Shown: positions 16,405 to 24,054 of the stretch, piece after piece
How the letters are laid out: each line of letters starts with the position of its first letter
How positions within the stretch are numbered: position 1 is the first letter of the stretch
Made by a program: the position numbers and the translations under genes
The notes under the pieces: generated by a model
Seen by the model: only the letters and a program-made list of their open reading frames with translations
What the model was told of the DNA's origin: nothing
The model's database searches: none
Assembly (NCBI GenBank): GCA_029008095.1
Contig: JAQXJB010000022.1
Coordinates: 1 to 47,125 of the forward strand
DNA from: Clostridiales bacterium
GTDB taxonomy: Bacteria; Bacillota; Clostridia; Oscillospirales; Oscillospiraceae
Length of the DNA: 47,125 bases
Reading direction: 5' to 3'

Positions 16405-16441
16405 AAAACAGCCGTTACCCTGTTCGGGCAACGGCTGTTTT
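16405..16441 (-). terminator. Bidirectional terminator between envelope operon and tRNA-Arg
   Basis: AAAACAGCCGTT at the left pairs with AACGGCTGTTTT at the right, with an inner CCC/GGG stem: a strong hairpin with A/T tracts on both sides. It can stop both the plus-strand operon (ends 16300) and the minus-strand tRNA-Arg. Confidence 0.88.
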
Positions 16442-16516
16442 GGCACGCCTGAAGGGACTCGAACCCCCAACCCTCAGAACCGGAATCTGATGCCCTATCC
16501 ATTGGGCTACAGGCGC
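16441..16516 (-). tRNA. tRNA-Arg (anticodon CCG), CCA encoded
   Basis: The reverse complement begins GCGCCTG and ends CAGGCGT-G-CCA (one G-T pair at the end of the acceptor stem). The anticodon loop TTCCGGT is closed by TCAGA/TCTGA and gives anticodon CCG. The T arm reads GGGTTCGAGTCCC. At 76 nt it is of normal size. Confidence 0.95.
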
Positions 16517-16530
16517 TTATTTACCCGCAT

Positions 16531-16559
16531 AGTATATCACGAATAAACGCATTTGTAAA
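16531..16559 (-). promoter_or_regulatory. Promoter of tRNA-Arg
   Basis: On the minus strand TTTACA (16554-16559), 17 nt, TATACT (16531-16536), 15 bp upstream of the tRNA 5' end. Confidence 0.75.
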
Positions 16560-16590
16560 GCCATGAGCGCACGACTTTTTTCGTCTCCAA

Positions 16591-16600
16591 GGGGGGGGGG
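16591..16600 (+). repeat. Run of ten G
   Basis: A G10 homopolymer lies in the non-coding stretch between tRNA-Arg and the phage-like module. Such runs slip easily in replication and sequencing; the exact length is doubtful. Confidence 0.6.
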
Positions 16601-16611
16601 CACATCCGAAG

Positions 16612-16823
16612 GATATTCACTGTTCATATAAATCCAACCCCGGAAATTCTTCACTGCGTTCAGAAGGACACTGCTTGGGGTCTTATGCACAGAAACGACC
16701 AGCCCGCAACATGTAAATAATTTGTCATTCTGAGCCACGGGTCGCGCGAGCGAAGAATCTCCGCACCGATTTGACTGCCAATCAAAACCAACGCCGGAGA
16801 TTCTTCACTGCATTCAGAAGGAC
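16612..16823. repeat. Two repeat family A copies (one half, one full)
   Basis: A right-half copy at about 16612-16673 and a full copy at 16724-16823. Both end CAGAAGGAC instead of CAGAATGAC, a shared variant that suggests one was copied from the other. With the G10 run they fill 16517-16882; no gene is seen there. Confidence 0.8.
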
Positions 16824-16882
16824 ACGCTCTTTGCGCTTATACTCGTTGTCGCTTCTCGGAATTTATGTAAAGGGGTTGCCCG

Positions 16883-17788
16883 TCAGCCCTCGTTCAGGGA
16901 GCGGATATACTCCCGCGCCTGTAGGTTGGTCATTCCCATAGCGTCGAGCTGGGCGGCATTGGGCATAAGCCCCTTTTTCAGCATAGCCTCGCCCAACGCC
17001 GCCAGTCTGGCGCGGGTATCGGCGGTGGGCTGGCCGGAGGCGGTCCCACCCATGAGCTTTGCCGCCGAAAGCTCATACTCCGCCTGCCATTGGCTGAGCT
17101 TCGCCTGAAGCTCCCGCTCATCGGCGGCATATTCCGCCTGCCACTGATCCAGTTCCATCAGCGCCGCCAGCTTCTTCTGAGCCAGGTTCAAAAGCTTTTC
17201 CGCCTTTTCGTACTCTCCCTTGGCCTGAAGCCCCGCTATCTCCACGGCGGCGGCGCGGGCCATTTCAGTCTGGGCGCGGTTTATCTCCGCCTGATTTTTG
17301 GCGGCGGTGTTCTGAATACTGTCATACTGCGCCTTTCCTATGCCGCCGTAGTCCCCGCGCAGCTCGGAATAGAGGGCGGAATTATCCATATCCCTGGCGG
17401 CCTGGGCGGCAGCAGCGTCCCGCTGGCTCTGATACCTCGCCTCCGCCTCTGCCTTCGCCGCCTTCACGCCTGCCACGGCAGCGCCGGTGGAAGCGTCCAC
17501 GGCGCGCTCCACGTTCTTCGCCGCCGCGTCATATTCCCTGACCACTGCGTTATTCCCGGCGGACGCCGAAGCCTCACCGCCGCCCTCCGCCTTGCGGCGC
17601 TCCACGGCGGCGCGAACCGCCTCGGGGTCATTTGCGTCCACGGTGCCGTATTTAGCCTGAGCCTCCTGCTGCTTTTTGATATAATGATACGCCGTGATGA
17701 TATGATCCCGGCGCTCCTTCTCATCCCAGCCCTCAACGCCTGAATAGAGCTTTTCCAGCTCAGCGATAATCTTGCTGTCCTTATCCAT
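16883..17788 (-). CDS. Phage module: Ala-rich coiled-coil protein
   Basis: 301 residues, strongly helical, rich in Ala, Glu, Gln and Lys. Two related segments, WQAEYAADERELQAKL and WQAEYELSAAKL, lie side by side near residues 218-245. No enzyme motif, signal or membrane segment is seen. In short-tailed phage maps a long helical protein near the tail-fibre gene is often an internal virion or tail-associated protein, which is inference here. The ATG at 17788 is preferred because AAGGAG ends 9 nt upstream; the ATG three codons earlier touches that site and the open frame above it has no support. It is the last gene of the module and starts 26 bp after the tail-fibre-like gene. Confidence 0.65.
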   Translation of the reverse strand: MDKDSKIIAELEKLYSGVEGWDEKERRDHIITAYHYIKKQQEAQAKYGTVDANDPEAVRAAVERRKAEGGGEASASAGNNAVVREYDAAAKNVERAVDASTGAAVAGVKAAKAEAEARYQSQRDAAAAQAARDMDNSALYSELRGDYGGIGKAQYDSIQNTAAKNQAEINRAQTEMARAAAVEIAGLQAKGEYEKAEKLLNLAQKKLAALMELDQWQAEYAADERELQAKLSQWQAEYELSAAKLMGGTASGQPTADTRARLAALGEAMLKKGLMPNAAQLDAMGMTNLQAREYIRSLNEG

Positions 17789-17814
17789 CCTTGCCATCTC
17801 CTTTTTCGTTTTTC

Positions 17815-19491
17815 TTACGCCTTTGTCAGCGTGCCGTAATTTGATGTATCCGGCTGGGGCAGCACCGGTTTCTCCTGTGTCTCGGCGGTCACATAGGGTA
17901 CCATACCCCATACGGGCCGCAGCAGACTGTCGAAAAGATACCACTTACCGCCGGCGTAGGCTACGAAATACCGTCCCGCCGTGGTATGAACGGCATAACC
18001 CTCAACGGAAATGCCATCGCAGCGCAGGGCTCGCCTGCTCATATCGCTCACGTCCACCAGATCGCTTCCCGCGGGAATATACCTGCCGCCCCAAAGCTCG
18101 CCCAGCTCCGCGCCGTTCATAGAGCAGAGGTAGCTGCTTGGCGTGCCGGGCAGAACAGCGGAAGAAAGCATCAGCACGGTCTCCGCGTCCAGCACATATA
18201 GGTTAGAGCCGGAAACGGCATAAACCACCCCGTCGCCGCGGGCAATGACGCGGCTGCCGTAAACGGCGCTCTCTCCCACCACAAGGCTGGGCTTCGCCGC
18301 GCTGCCGTTAAGGCTTACGCCGCACCGCGCATGATAATAGGTGCCGGAAGAGGTGGCAAGCAGGAAATAGCAGTCCGTCCCCCGGCGGCATATTCCGCCA
18401 CACGCGTAGACTCCCGCAAGACCCGTGGAAAACTCGGCGCTGCAGCTCATTTCCGCCGGGGCGTAGGCCTTCAGCTTGGAGTCTCCGGTGTTATACTTCA
18501 GCATGAAAAACAGACTGCTGCCGTAAGTACCCAGCACCTTGTCCCGCGCGGAGCCGCTTTCATAATAATTGTCCAGCGCCGTGATGGCGGGTGCGGAACC
18601 GTTATCGCCGGCAATGTTCCTGCGGTAAAAATATATGTTATTGTTGTAATAAAACACGGCTGTTACGATATTGCCCAGCCGGGCCGTACCGCAGTAGGTG
18701 TACTCGCTGCCGGAGGCGAGCTGGGAGCACACGCCGGTTTTCAGGCTGAGCAGATACCAGACGTATCCCGCCTTCGCGATCATATACTCGCCCGCGTCAT
18801 CTACCCATAGAGGCACAAAGTTCTGGGAATTTGCGGAAATAGGCATAGCCTGTCCGCTTAGGGGCGTGCTGAACTCCTCCCGGGTAAGCACATTCACCCG
18901 TTTGAGCAGCATACTCTCCGTACCCGCCACCACCGTGGAGAGGGTATTGCCCAGGAATATGCGGTTCGTCCACTGGGTGCTCATAATGCCGGACAAGCCC
19001 GCCAGCTCCGCGCCGGGCATCGTGAAGGGATATGGCTGAGCCACCTCACCCATGACCACACCTTCCCGGGAGAAAGCGTTCTCCATATCCGTCACCCGCG
19101 CCGTAAGAGCGTCCAACCCAAGGGCTTTCAGCTTCTCCTCCACCAGAGTGCCGGTATAGTAATCTCCGAGAACGTCGGTCTCCATAGACTCCGCCACAAG
19201 GCGTGCCAGAGTGGAGCCATCCAGCTCCACCGCGCCGCCCAGCGCGCCAATGGCGGCTGCCAGCTCCCCGATAAGTGCCTGCACCGTCCTGCCGGAAAGA
19301 CCGTCCGGGGCGACCGCGCCCAGTTCCGAGGCCGCCGTGGGTGCGGAAAGCGCGTCTATAAGGGCGTTGAGCGCGTCGCGAGCCTCATCGTGGAGACTCT
19401 GCATATCCCGGCGCACCTGCTCCTCGCTTTCCTCGTAGGTGGGAAAATCATTTTTATTCAGCCATGACTTGGTAAATTCAAGCTTTTTCAT
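17815..19491 (-). CDS. Phage module: tail-fibre-like protein
   Basis: 558 residues. The N terminus (KSWLNKNDFPTYEESEEQV, then RRDMQSLHDEARDALN) matches a short segment I recognise from the start of tail-fibre or receptor-binding proteins in Clostridia phages, where it attaches the fibre to the tail. A helical part (~40-140) follows. The remaining ~400 residues contain repeated beta strands such as AGYVWYLLSLKTG and GSNLYVLDAETV, suggesting a propeller-like host-binding domain. GGAGG lies 8 nt before the ATG. The upstream neighbour is the 601-residue propeller-like protein. The function is inferred from N-terminal motif and position. Confidence 0.65.
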   Translation of the reverse strand: MKKLEFTKSWLNKNDFPTYEESEEQVRRDMQSLHDEARDALNALIDALSAPTAASELGAVAPDGLSGRTVQALIGELAAAIGALGGAVELDGSTLARLVAESMETDVLGDYYTGTLVEEKLKALGLDALTARVTDMENAFSREGVVMGEVAQPYPFTMPGAELAGLSGIMSTQWTNRIFLGNTLSTVVAGTESMLLKRVNVLTREEFSTPLSGQAMPISANSQNFVPLWVDDAGEYMIAKAGYVWYLLSLKTGVCSQLASGSEYTYCGTARLGNIVTAVFYYNNNIYFYRRNIAGDNGSAPAITALDNYYESGSARDKVLGTYGSSLFFMLKYNTGDSKLKAYAPAEMSCSAEFSTGLAGVYACGGICRRGTDCYFLLATSSGTYYHARCGVSLNGSAAKPSLVVGESAVYGSRVIARGDGVVYAVSGSNLYVLDAETVLMLSSAVLPGTPSSYLCSMNGAELGELWGGRYIPAGSDLVDVSDMSRRALRCDGISVEGYAVHTTAGRYFVAYAGGKWYLFDSLLRPVWGMVPYVTAETQEKPVLPQPDTSNYGTLTKA

Positions 19492-19506
19492 TGCCGTTTC
19501 CTCCTT

Positions 19507-21312
19507 TCAGCGCTCAAGAGAGCGGTAACGGAAAAATATCCGGGCCGAGAGCAGGCTGAGATCCTGTCCGGCCTCGTTGTTATAAAGCCGCATCGAAAAA
19601 TTATGCACATGGCGGCAGCCCGGCCGCCGCACCGCGCTTCTTGACCAGCGCAGGCAGCTCAGCATACGGTAGCTGAGATTGCGGGGCGACAGCCGCCAGG
19701 AATAGGCGCGGATCGGCACAGGCTCGGTGCGCGCGCCGTAGTCGCTGATGTACTCCATGCGCAGCAGGCTGTCCGTGGTGGAGGACACGGTCAGCACCAC
19801 CTTATCCACGTCCTTCAGGCGCTCATAGCCGCCGAAGGCCTGGGGCGGGAACTTATACTCCCTCTCGATGGGCTTACCGAAGTCCGAAAAGCTCTCGGAG
19901 AAGGCGCATACCCGTCCGTCCGGGGTAACAAAGCATATCTCGCTTCCCTCCCGGGCAAAGGCCGCAGCCTCCACGTTGGTGAAAAGGAACCAACTGGGTC
20001 TGGCCGGGGTGCTGATGGAATGATCCCAAAGGTAAACATGCCCGTTCACAGCCAGCCAATAGCGGCTGCCGTCGTCCATGCTGGCGCAGCGCCCCGCCGC
20101 CGCGTCAGCGAGCAGACCCGGACGCAGCTCCGTCCCGTCCACATTGCGGCTGATGTGCAGCAGCTCGTTTTCGTAGGCCGCCGAGCTGCTCTGCAGTCGG
20201 TATACCCCGCCCAGGGAGGAGCAGAAAACGAGATTGTTCTCTACCAGCCGTATGCTGCCCGGCATATCGCAGCCGATGGCGCTGTTTATTGGCACATAGG
20301 GCATCTGGATGCGCTCCCGCCCGTCTATCTCCACCAAAGAGAATGAGGCCCGGCCCACGCCGCTGCCGGTGAAAATGACCAGCATGCCCTGCTGCCGCCC
20401 GAAGCCGCTTATCCCGGCACCCACAAGGTTATACTGCTCCATCGGGAAGTAGCCGGGATCCATAGCCGTATGGCCGCCGTTCCAGAAATATGCGTCGGGC
20501 TGGGTCAGCGAGCCCGCCATCACCACGCAGAGCTGGGTCTCGCCGCCGTATACCGCCGCAAAGCGGCAGTCCATGATGTTGTTGTAGGCCTGCCCGTTTT
20601 CCAGCGAGTAGGTGACGCGCACGGTGTTGTTCACCGGCGGGTCGGACACCGCCGGGGCTGTATCGAAGGTCAGCATTCCCTCCGCGGCGTCGTAGGAATA
20701 CGCCGCCACCTCCCCGCCGTCCACGGTAACGCTCACGATCTCCGCCCCGCAGACCGGAAGCTTATACGCCGCGCCGCCGTCGGCGTTGTACCATATGGTC
20801 TTGCGTGGGCTCAGGCGGTTCTCCGGCTGGTAAGCGTCGCCGCCGCCCGTGGCTGGGTCGGCGTTTATGTACGTCACCGGAGTATATGCCTCCACCGGGG
20901 CGCAGCTAAGGTCCTCCGATATGGCCAGGTACGCGCCCCGGGTCTTATAATAGAGCCGCCCGCCATAGAGGAAGAACGCGCCCGCCACAGGCTCAAGCCC
21001 CTCCCAGAGCTTTGTGCAAGCTCCCGTGGACAGGACAACGGCGTAGAGACTGTCTCCCGCGTGGAACACGGCCCGCCCGGCATAAAAGCGCTCATATGCC
21101 GCCAGACCCTCGCCCTCCAGCTCGCAGATAAGGCGCTGCCCCCTGCGGGATGCCAGAGCGCCGTCCCGCCAGATGAGATTTTTCATCTCGGGCGACTGGT
21201 CGGTTTCCAGGCGGCTCTCCTCCTCGAAAAGATTCAGGCCACCGTCCAGCCGGTCAAGGGAAATGCAGCAGGTCTTGGCGGGGCTGGGCAGAGAGGAAAG
21301 CTTAACCCTCAT
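19507..21312 (-). CDS. Phage module: beta-propeller-like tail or head-closure protein
   Basis: 601 residues, mostly beta, with many Trp/Tyr/Gly strands such as GGRLYYKTRGAYLAIS, GGVYRLQSSSA and NGHVYLWDHS that recur like propeller blades. The opening LDRLDGGLNLFEEES and SPEMKNLIWRDGAL, followed by SRRGQRLI, is typical of large phage tail-accessory or stabilisation proteins that list binding to the connector. Comparable in place and size to the P22 gp10 / T7 gp12 slot; homology is not shown. The ATG at 21312 overlaps the end of the connector gene by 11 bp and uses the GGAGG in that gene's last codons, so the two are translationally coupled. Confidence 0.6.
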   Translation of the reverse strand: MRVKLSSLPSPAKTCCISLDRLDGGLNLFEEESRLETDQSPEMKNLIWRDGALASRRGQRLICELEGEGLAAYERFYAGRAVFHAGDSLYAVVLSTGACTKLWEGLEPVAGAFFLYGGRLYYKTRGAYLAISEDLSCAPVEAYTPVTYINADPATGGGDAYQPENRLSPRKTIWYNADGGAAYKLPVCGAEIVSVTVDGGEVAAYSYDAAEGMLTFDTAPAVSDPPVNNTVRVTYSLENGQAYNNIMDCRFAAVYGGETQLCVVMAGSLTQPDAYFWNGGHTAMDPGYFPMEQYNLVGAGISGFGRQQGMLVIFTGSGVGRASFSLVEIDGRERIQMPYVPINSAIGCDMPGSIRLVENNLVFCSSLGGVYRLQSSSAAYENELLHISRNVDGTELRPGLLADAAAGRCASMDDGSRYWLAVNGHVYLWDHSISTPARPSWFLFTNVEAAAFAREGSEICFVTPDGRVCAFSESFSDFGKPIEREYKFPPQAFGGYERLKDVDKVVLTVSSTTDSLLRMEYISDYGARTEPVPIRAYSWRLSPRNLSYRMLSCLRWSRSAVRRPGCRHVHNFSMRLYNNEAGQDLSLLSARIFFRYRSLER

Positions 21313-21922
21313 AGTCAAGCCCTCCGTAACAGTCCCGGACGCTCATACGCTGAGCCACGGCGGGCTGACGCAGCCGCTCAAGCCGCGCCTCGAACTCATT
21401 GAGCAGAGCGGCGTAAAGGAAGCTGTCGTCATGCATGGCCAGATGCGCCGCCGCGTAATAGGCCAGCAGCGGATGGGTGTCCGGGGTGTTGTCCGCCTCC
21501 ACCTTATCCTCCGGCTCGGAGCCAAAGAGGTAGGGATAGCGGAAATATTCCAGCACCACCGAACCGAAAAGACTCTCCGGCACCAGCAGACCCGCCCCTC
21601 CGAAAAGCTGGTACTCATGGCTGCGGAAGCAATCCCCGCCCTGCACCACCGCCAGCCCCCGTCCGGACAGGCGGTAAAAATCCTCCGGCAGGGCGAAGCG
21701 CAGCCAACTGCCCATCCGCGTGGCAGAGTAGGGCTTCATCTCCATCAGCTCCGTTATGGGACGCACGGTGGTGGCGATGAGCATCTGCCCATCGTCCAGC
21801 AGAGAGGGCAGGCGCTTGAGATAATCCGCCTGATTGTTATAGGCCTCGCTGACCTCCTCACCCGCCACGCTGTATTGATTGAGAAGTCTGAGGGTATCGT
21901 CCCTCAGCTGCTTGTAATTCAT
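21302..21922 (-). CDS. Phage module: head-tail connector-like protein
   Basis: 206 residues, largely helical. Features include the N-terminal MNYKQLRDDTLRLLNQYS, a central segment with aromatic strands, and a C-terminal helix pair (LLAYYAAAHLAMHDDSFLYA, then ALLNEFEARLERL). This size, helical pattern and place directly after the capsid gene fit a head-completion adaptor of the P22 gp4 type or the related DUF of Firmicutes phages. AAAGGAGG lies 6 nt before the ATG. A 369-bp gap filled with host-type repeats separates it from the capsid gene. Confidence 0.6.
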   Translation of the reverse strand: MNYKQLRDDTLRLLNQYSVAGEEVSEAYNNQADYLKRLPSLLDDGQMLIATTVRPITELMEMKPYSATRMGSWLRFALPEDFYRLSGRGLAVVQGGDCFRSHEYQLFGGAGLLVPESLFGSVVLEYFRYPYLFGSEPEDKVEADNTPDTHPLLAYYAAAHLAMHDDSFLYAALLNEFEARLERLRQPAVAQRMSVRDCYGGLDYEG

Positions 21923-21959
21923 GGTTTTCCTCCTTTCGGCTCGGGTACGCCGCTTTTTT

Positions 21960-22190
21960 CAAACGAAATAAATCCCTTTCAGGATTTGTGAAATTTGCTT
22001 CGCAAGGTAGGGGCGGCCCTATGTGACCTCCCGCGAAAGCTTATTCTTGTTATCGTTTCTGCGGTGGATATCAAAACTGCCTCGCGGGCGTGCAATGCAC
22101 GCCCCTACGGTGCTGTTTTTTCCATTTGTACGAATTATAGTTTCTGCTGTGAGCGACATCACACCGTAGGGGCGACCATCGGTCGCCCGA
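21960..22190. repeat. Repeat block inside the phage module: palindrome array start, families C and D
   Basis: 21960-22004 is a short copy of the modular array (AAATCCC..AGGATTT, box GTGAAAT at 21988-21994, then palindrome TTGCTTCGCAA). A family C hairpin lies at 22084-22114 and a family D hairpin at 22163-22190, separated by the linker ATTATAGTTTCTGCTGTGAG seen elsewhere in the window. No gene is visible in 21923-22291. Confidence 0.8.
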
Positions 22191-22291
22191 CACAACGCAC
22201 CCACTCCCCGCACCAACATAACGTCAACACGCAGAACAAAAAGATTATGTCATTCCTTGCCCCGCCGCTGCCAACGCTGATCCTATGCGGC

Positions 22292-23425
22292 TCAGCCTAT
22301 ATGCAGCACGCTCTCGCCCGCCGCGATGGGCTTGCCCGCCGCGTCGGTCTCGATAACGCGGATATACTTATGACCCGCATTGGGAGTTATCATAGCGCCG
22401 GAGGCTGCCAGCACGGTCCAGGCGGAGGTAGTGATGGCGGTACCGTAGCTCAGTGCGGAGAAGTCCTCGGCAGTCTCGGCGGTCTGGTAATACCACTTGT
22501 TGCCGGAGGCCTCAAGTACGCCGGGAACTACCATCACGTTTGCCTTGCCGGTTTCAGCGCCGGAGGTGCTCACGTCCAGAGGACGCAGCACGCCCTGCTC
22601 GCCGTGGTAGTAAATGCCGTAGGCCTTCTCGTCCAGAACGAAGCAGTCATAGATGCAGCGTCCCTCGACGAGGAAACCGGAGATACCGGGAGGATTATCG
22701 TGGATCTTATATTCCTCAAGCTGCTTGGGTGCGGTCGCCGCCATGGGATGCACCAGCAGGAAGGCGCAGCCGGAGGGCAGGCGGCTGGCGGGTACCTTGA
22801 CTATCTTTGTGCCGTCCACCTCGCCGATAACGCCCTTCTTCAGCAGTTCCTGAGAGCTGTCGCCGTAGCGGACGAAGGAGCTGTCGCGCTTGAGCAGATT
22901 GGCGAACCGATAGCTGCAGAAGCAGACGCGTCCGCGGTCGGGAACATTGCGGTCGCCCAGCTTCTCCTGACCCGCCAGCAGGCACTCATAGGCGTTCTCG
23001 GCTGTGATGGCCGCTGTGCCGGTATTGCCGATGGCGGTGGCCGCCGCTGCCAGCTTACGGAAAACGTAGGCGTCATACTCGGGTACGATGACCTCGCGTA
23101 TCTGCCGGTTCAGAGCCTTGCCCGCGTCTGTGGCCTTCATGGACTGGAGCTTGTCGCCCTTATCGATGATGAAGGTGAACGCCCTGTCGCGGCTGACGGT
23201 CAGGCTCTGTACGTTGCGGCTCAGGTCGTTGGGAGTGCCGTAGCGGGCGGTGCCGCTGCGGCTGTAATCGCTCATGGCGACGGCGGGGATGGAATAGACG
23301 TTTACGGTCTTTACGCCGGTAAACTCATAATCGTTGTTCACCGCCAGCGCCGCCTGGGACTCCTTATAAAATCTTTCATCGATGCTTTTGCTGTATTTAC
23401 TTGCGAGATTGATTCCACCAGACAT
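22292..23425 (-). CDS. Phage module: major capsid protein
   Basis: 377 residues. The early segment LASKYSKSIDERFYKESQA, then VKTVNVYSIPAV, the spine-helix-like LQSMKATDAGKALNRQ with IVPEYDAYVFRKLAAAA, and the later GRVCFCSYRFANLL and ASRLPSGCAFLL strands are the pattern of HK97-fold capsid proteins of the type found after a small scaffold gene in Firmicutes phages. The last ~80 residues (NVMVVPGVLEASGNKWYYQ onward) look like an extra beta domain, perhaps a surface decoration. GAAAGGAT lies 7 nt before the ATG. The scaffold-like gene is upstream and the connector downstream, with repeat-filled gaps of 336 and 369 bp on each side. Confidence 0.75.
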   Translation of the reverse strand: MSGGINLASKYSKSIDERFYKESQAALAVNNDYEFTGVKTVNVYSIPAVAMSDYSRSGTARYGTPNDLSRNVQSLTVSRDRAFTFIIDKGDKLQSMKATDAGKALNRQIREVIVPEYDAYVFRKLAAAATAIGNTGTAAITAENAYECLLAGQEKLGDRNVPDRGRVCFCSYRFANLLKRDSSFVRYGDSSQELLKKGVIGEVDGTKIVKVPASRLPSGCAFLLVHPMAATAPKQLEEYKIHDNPPGISGFLVEGRCIYDCFVLDEKAYGIYYHGEQGVLRPLDVSTSGAETGKANVMVVPGVLEASGNKWYYQTAETAEDFSALSYGTAITTSAWTVLAASGAMITPNAGHKYIRVIETDAAGKPIAAGESVLHIG

Positions 23426-23458
23426 GAATTTTCATCCTTTCAAAATTTGATTATTTTT

Positions 23459-23700
23459 GTTATTCCGAGCCACGCGAAGCGTGCTGCGAAGAATCTCCGC
23501 ACCAACGTAACTGCCCTTCTAAAACCATCCCCGGAGATTCTTCCCTGCGGTCAGAATGACAAGACTTTTTACATGTGTCCGCATGATCGCTTCTGCGGCA
23601 AAACCCGCTGTCGCCCCGGCGGAGGCACGCCTCCGCCCTACATTCCAACAACAAAACTTAGGGTATTTCGTAGGGCAGGGGCGCGCCCCTGCCGTGCAGT
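23459..23700. repeat. Repeat block inside the phage module: families A, E, B
   Basis: Family A at 23459-23560, then a family E hairpin at 23614-23641 (GGCGGAGGCACGCCTCCGCC) and a family B hairpin at 23670-23700 (GGGCAGGGGCGCGCCCCTGC). The trailing linker GTAACGATACGCACAGCGTA matches other blocks. No gene is visible in 23426-23761. Confidence 0.8.
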
Positions 23701-23761
23701 AACGATACGCACAGCGTAACGATAAAACGCAAAGCCCAAAAACTTCTCTCCCCGAGCCCCG

Positions 23762-24040
23762 TCAGTATTCCTCGTTCAGCCCGCGCAGGAAGTCGTCGAC
23801 CTCCCGCTCCACGATGCCGCCGCTGCCGGAAACTCCGCCAACGGGGGCTTTTGCCCGGGCGGCCTCGTTCTGCCGCAGGACGGTCTCCTCACCGGCCTTA
23901 AATTCATCGTAGGCGGCCTTCAGGCTCTTGCCCGCGGCAGCCGCGTCAATTACGGCTTCGGGCAGCTCCTTGCCCGCCAGCTCGGGCGCAGCCTCCATGA
24001 GCTGCTCCACCTCGGCCTCAAAATCACGGTTTTCTTCCAT
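23762..24040 (-). CDS. Phage module: small acidic scaffold-like protein
   Basis: 92 residues, acidic and helical. The pattern LAGKELPEAVIDAAAAGKSL, then KAAYDEF, a Gly/Val linker (KAPVGGVSGSGGI) and a closing DDFLRGLNEEY is one I recognise from small proteins placed between portal and capsid genes in Firmicutes phages, usually taken as scaffolds. The ATG at 24040 is used with AAAGGAG 9 nt upstream, not the in-frame codon six residues earlier. It starts 14 bp after the portal gene. Assignment rests on motif, acidity and position. Confidence 0.6.
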   Translation of the reverse strand: MEENRDFEAEVEQLMEAAPELAGKELPEAVIDAAAAGKSLKAAYDEFKAGEETVLRQNEAARAKAPVGGVSGSGGIVEREVDDFLRGLNEEY

Positions 24041-24054
24041 TTCTACTTCTCCTT

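Noticed and set aside
16441-16516. tRNA-Arg as the attachment site of the phage module
   Set aside because: The module lies on the 5' side of the tRNA, whereas tRNA-targeting integrases normally use the 3' end. No second copy of the tRNA 3' sequence is found at the far end of the module and no integrase is present.
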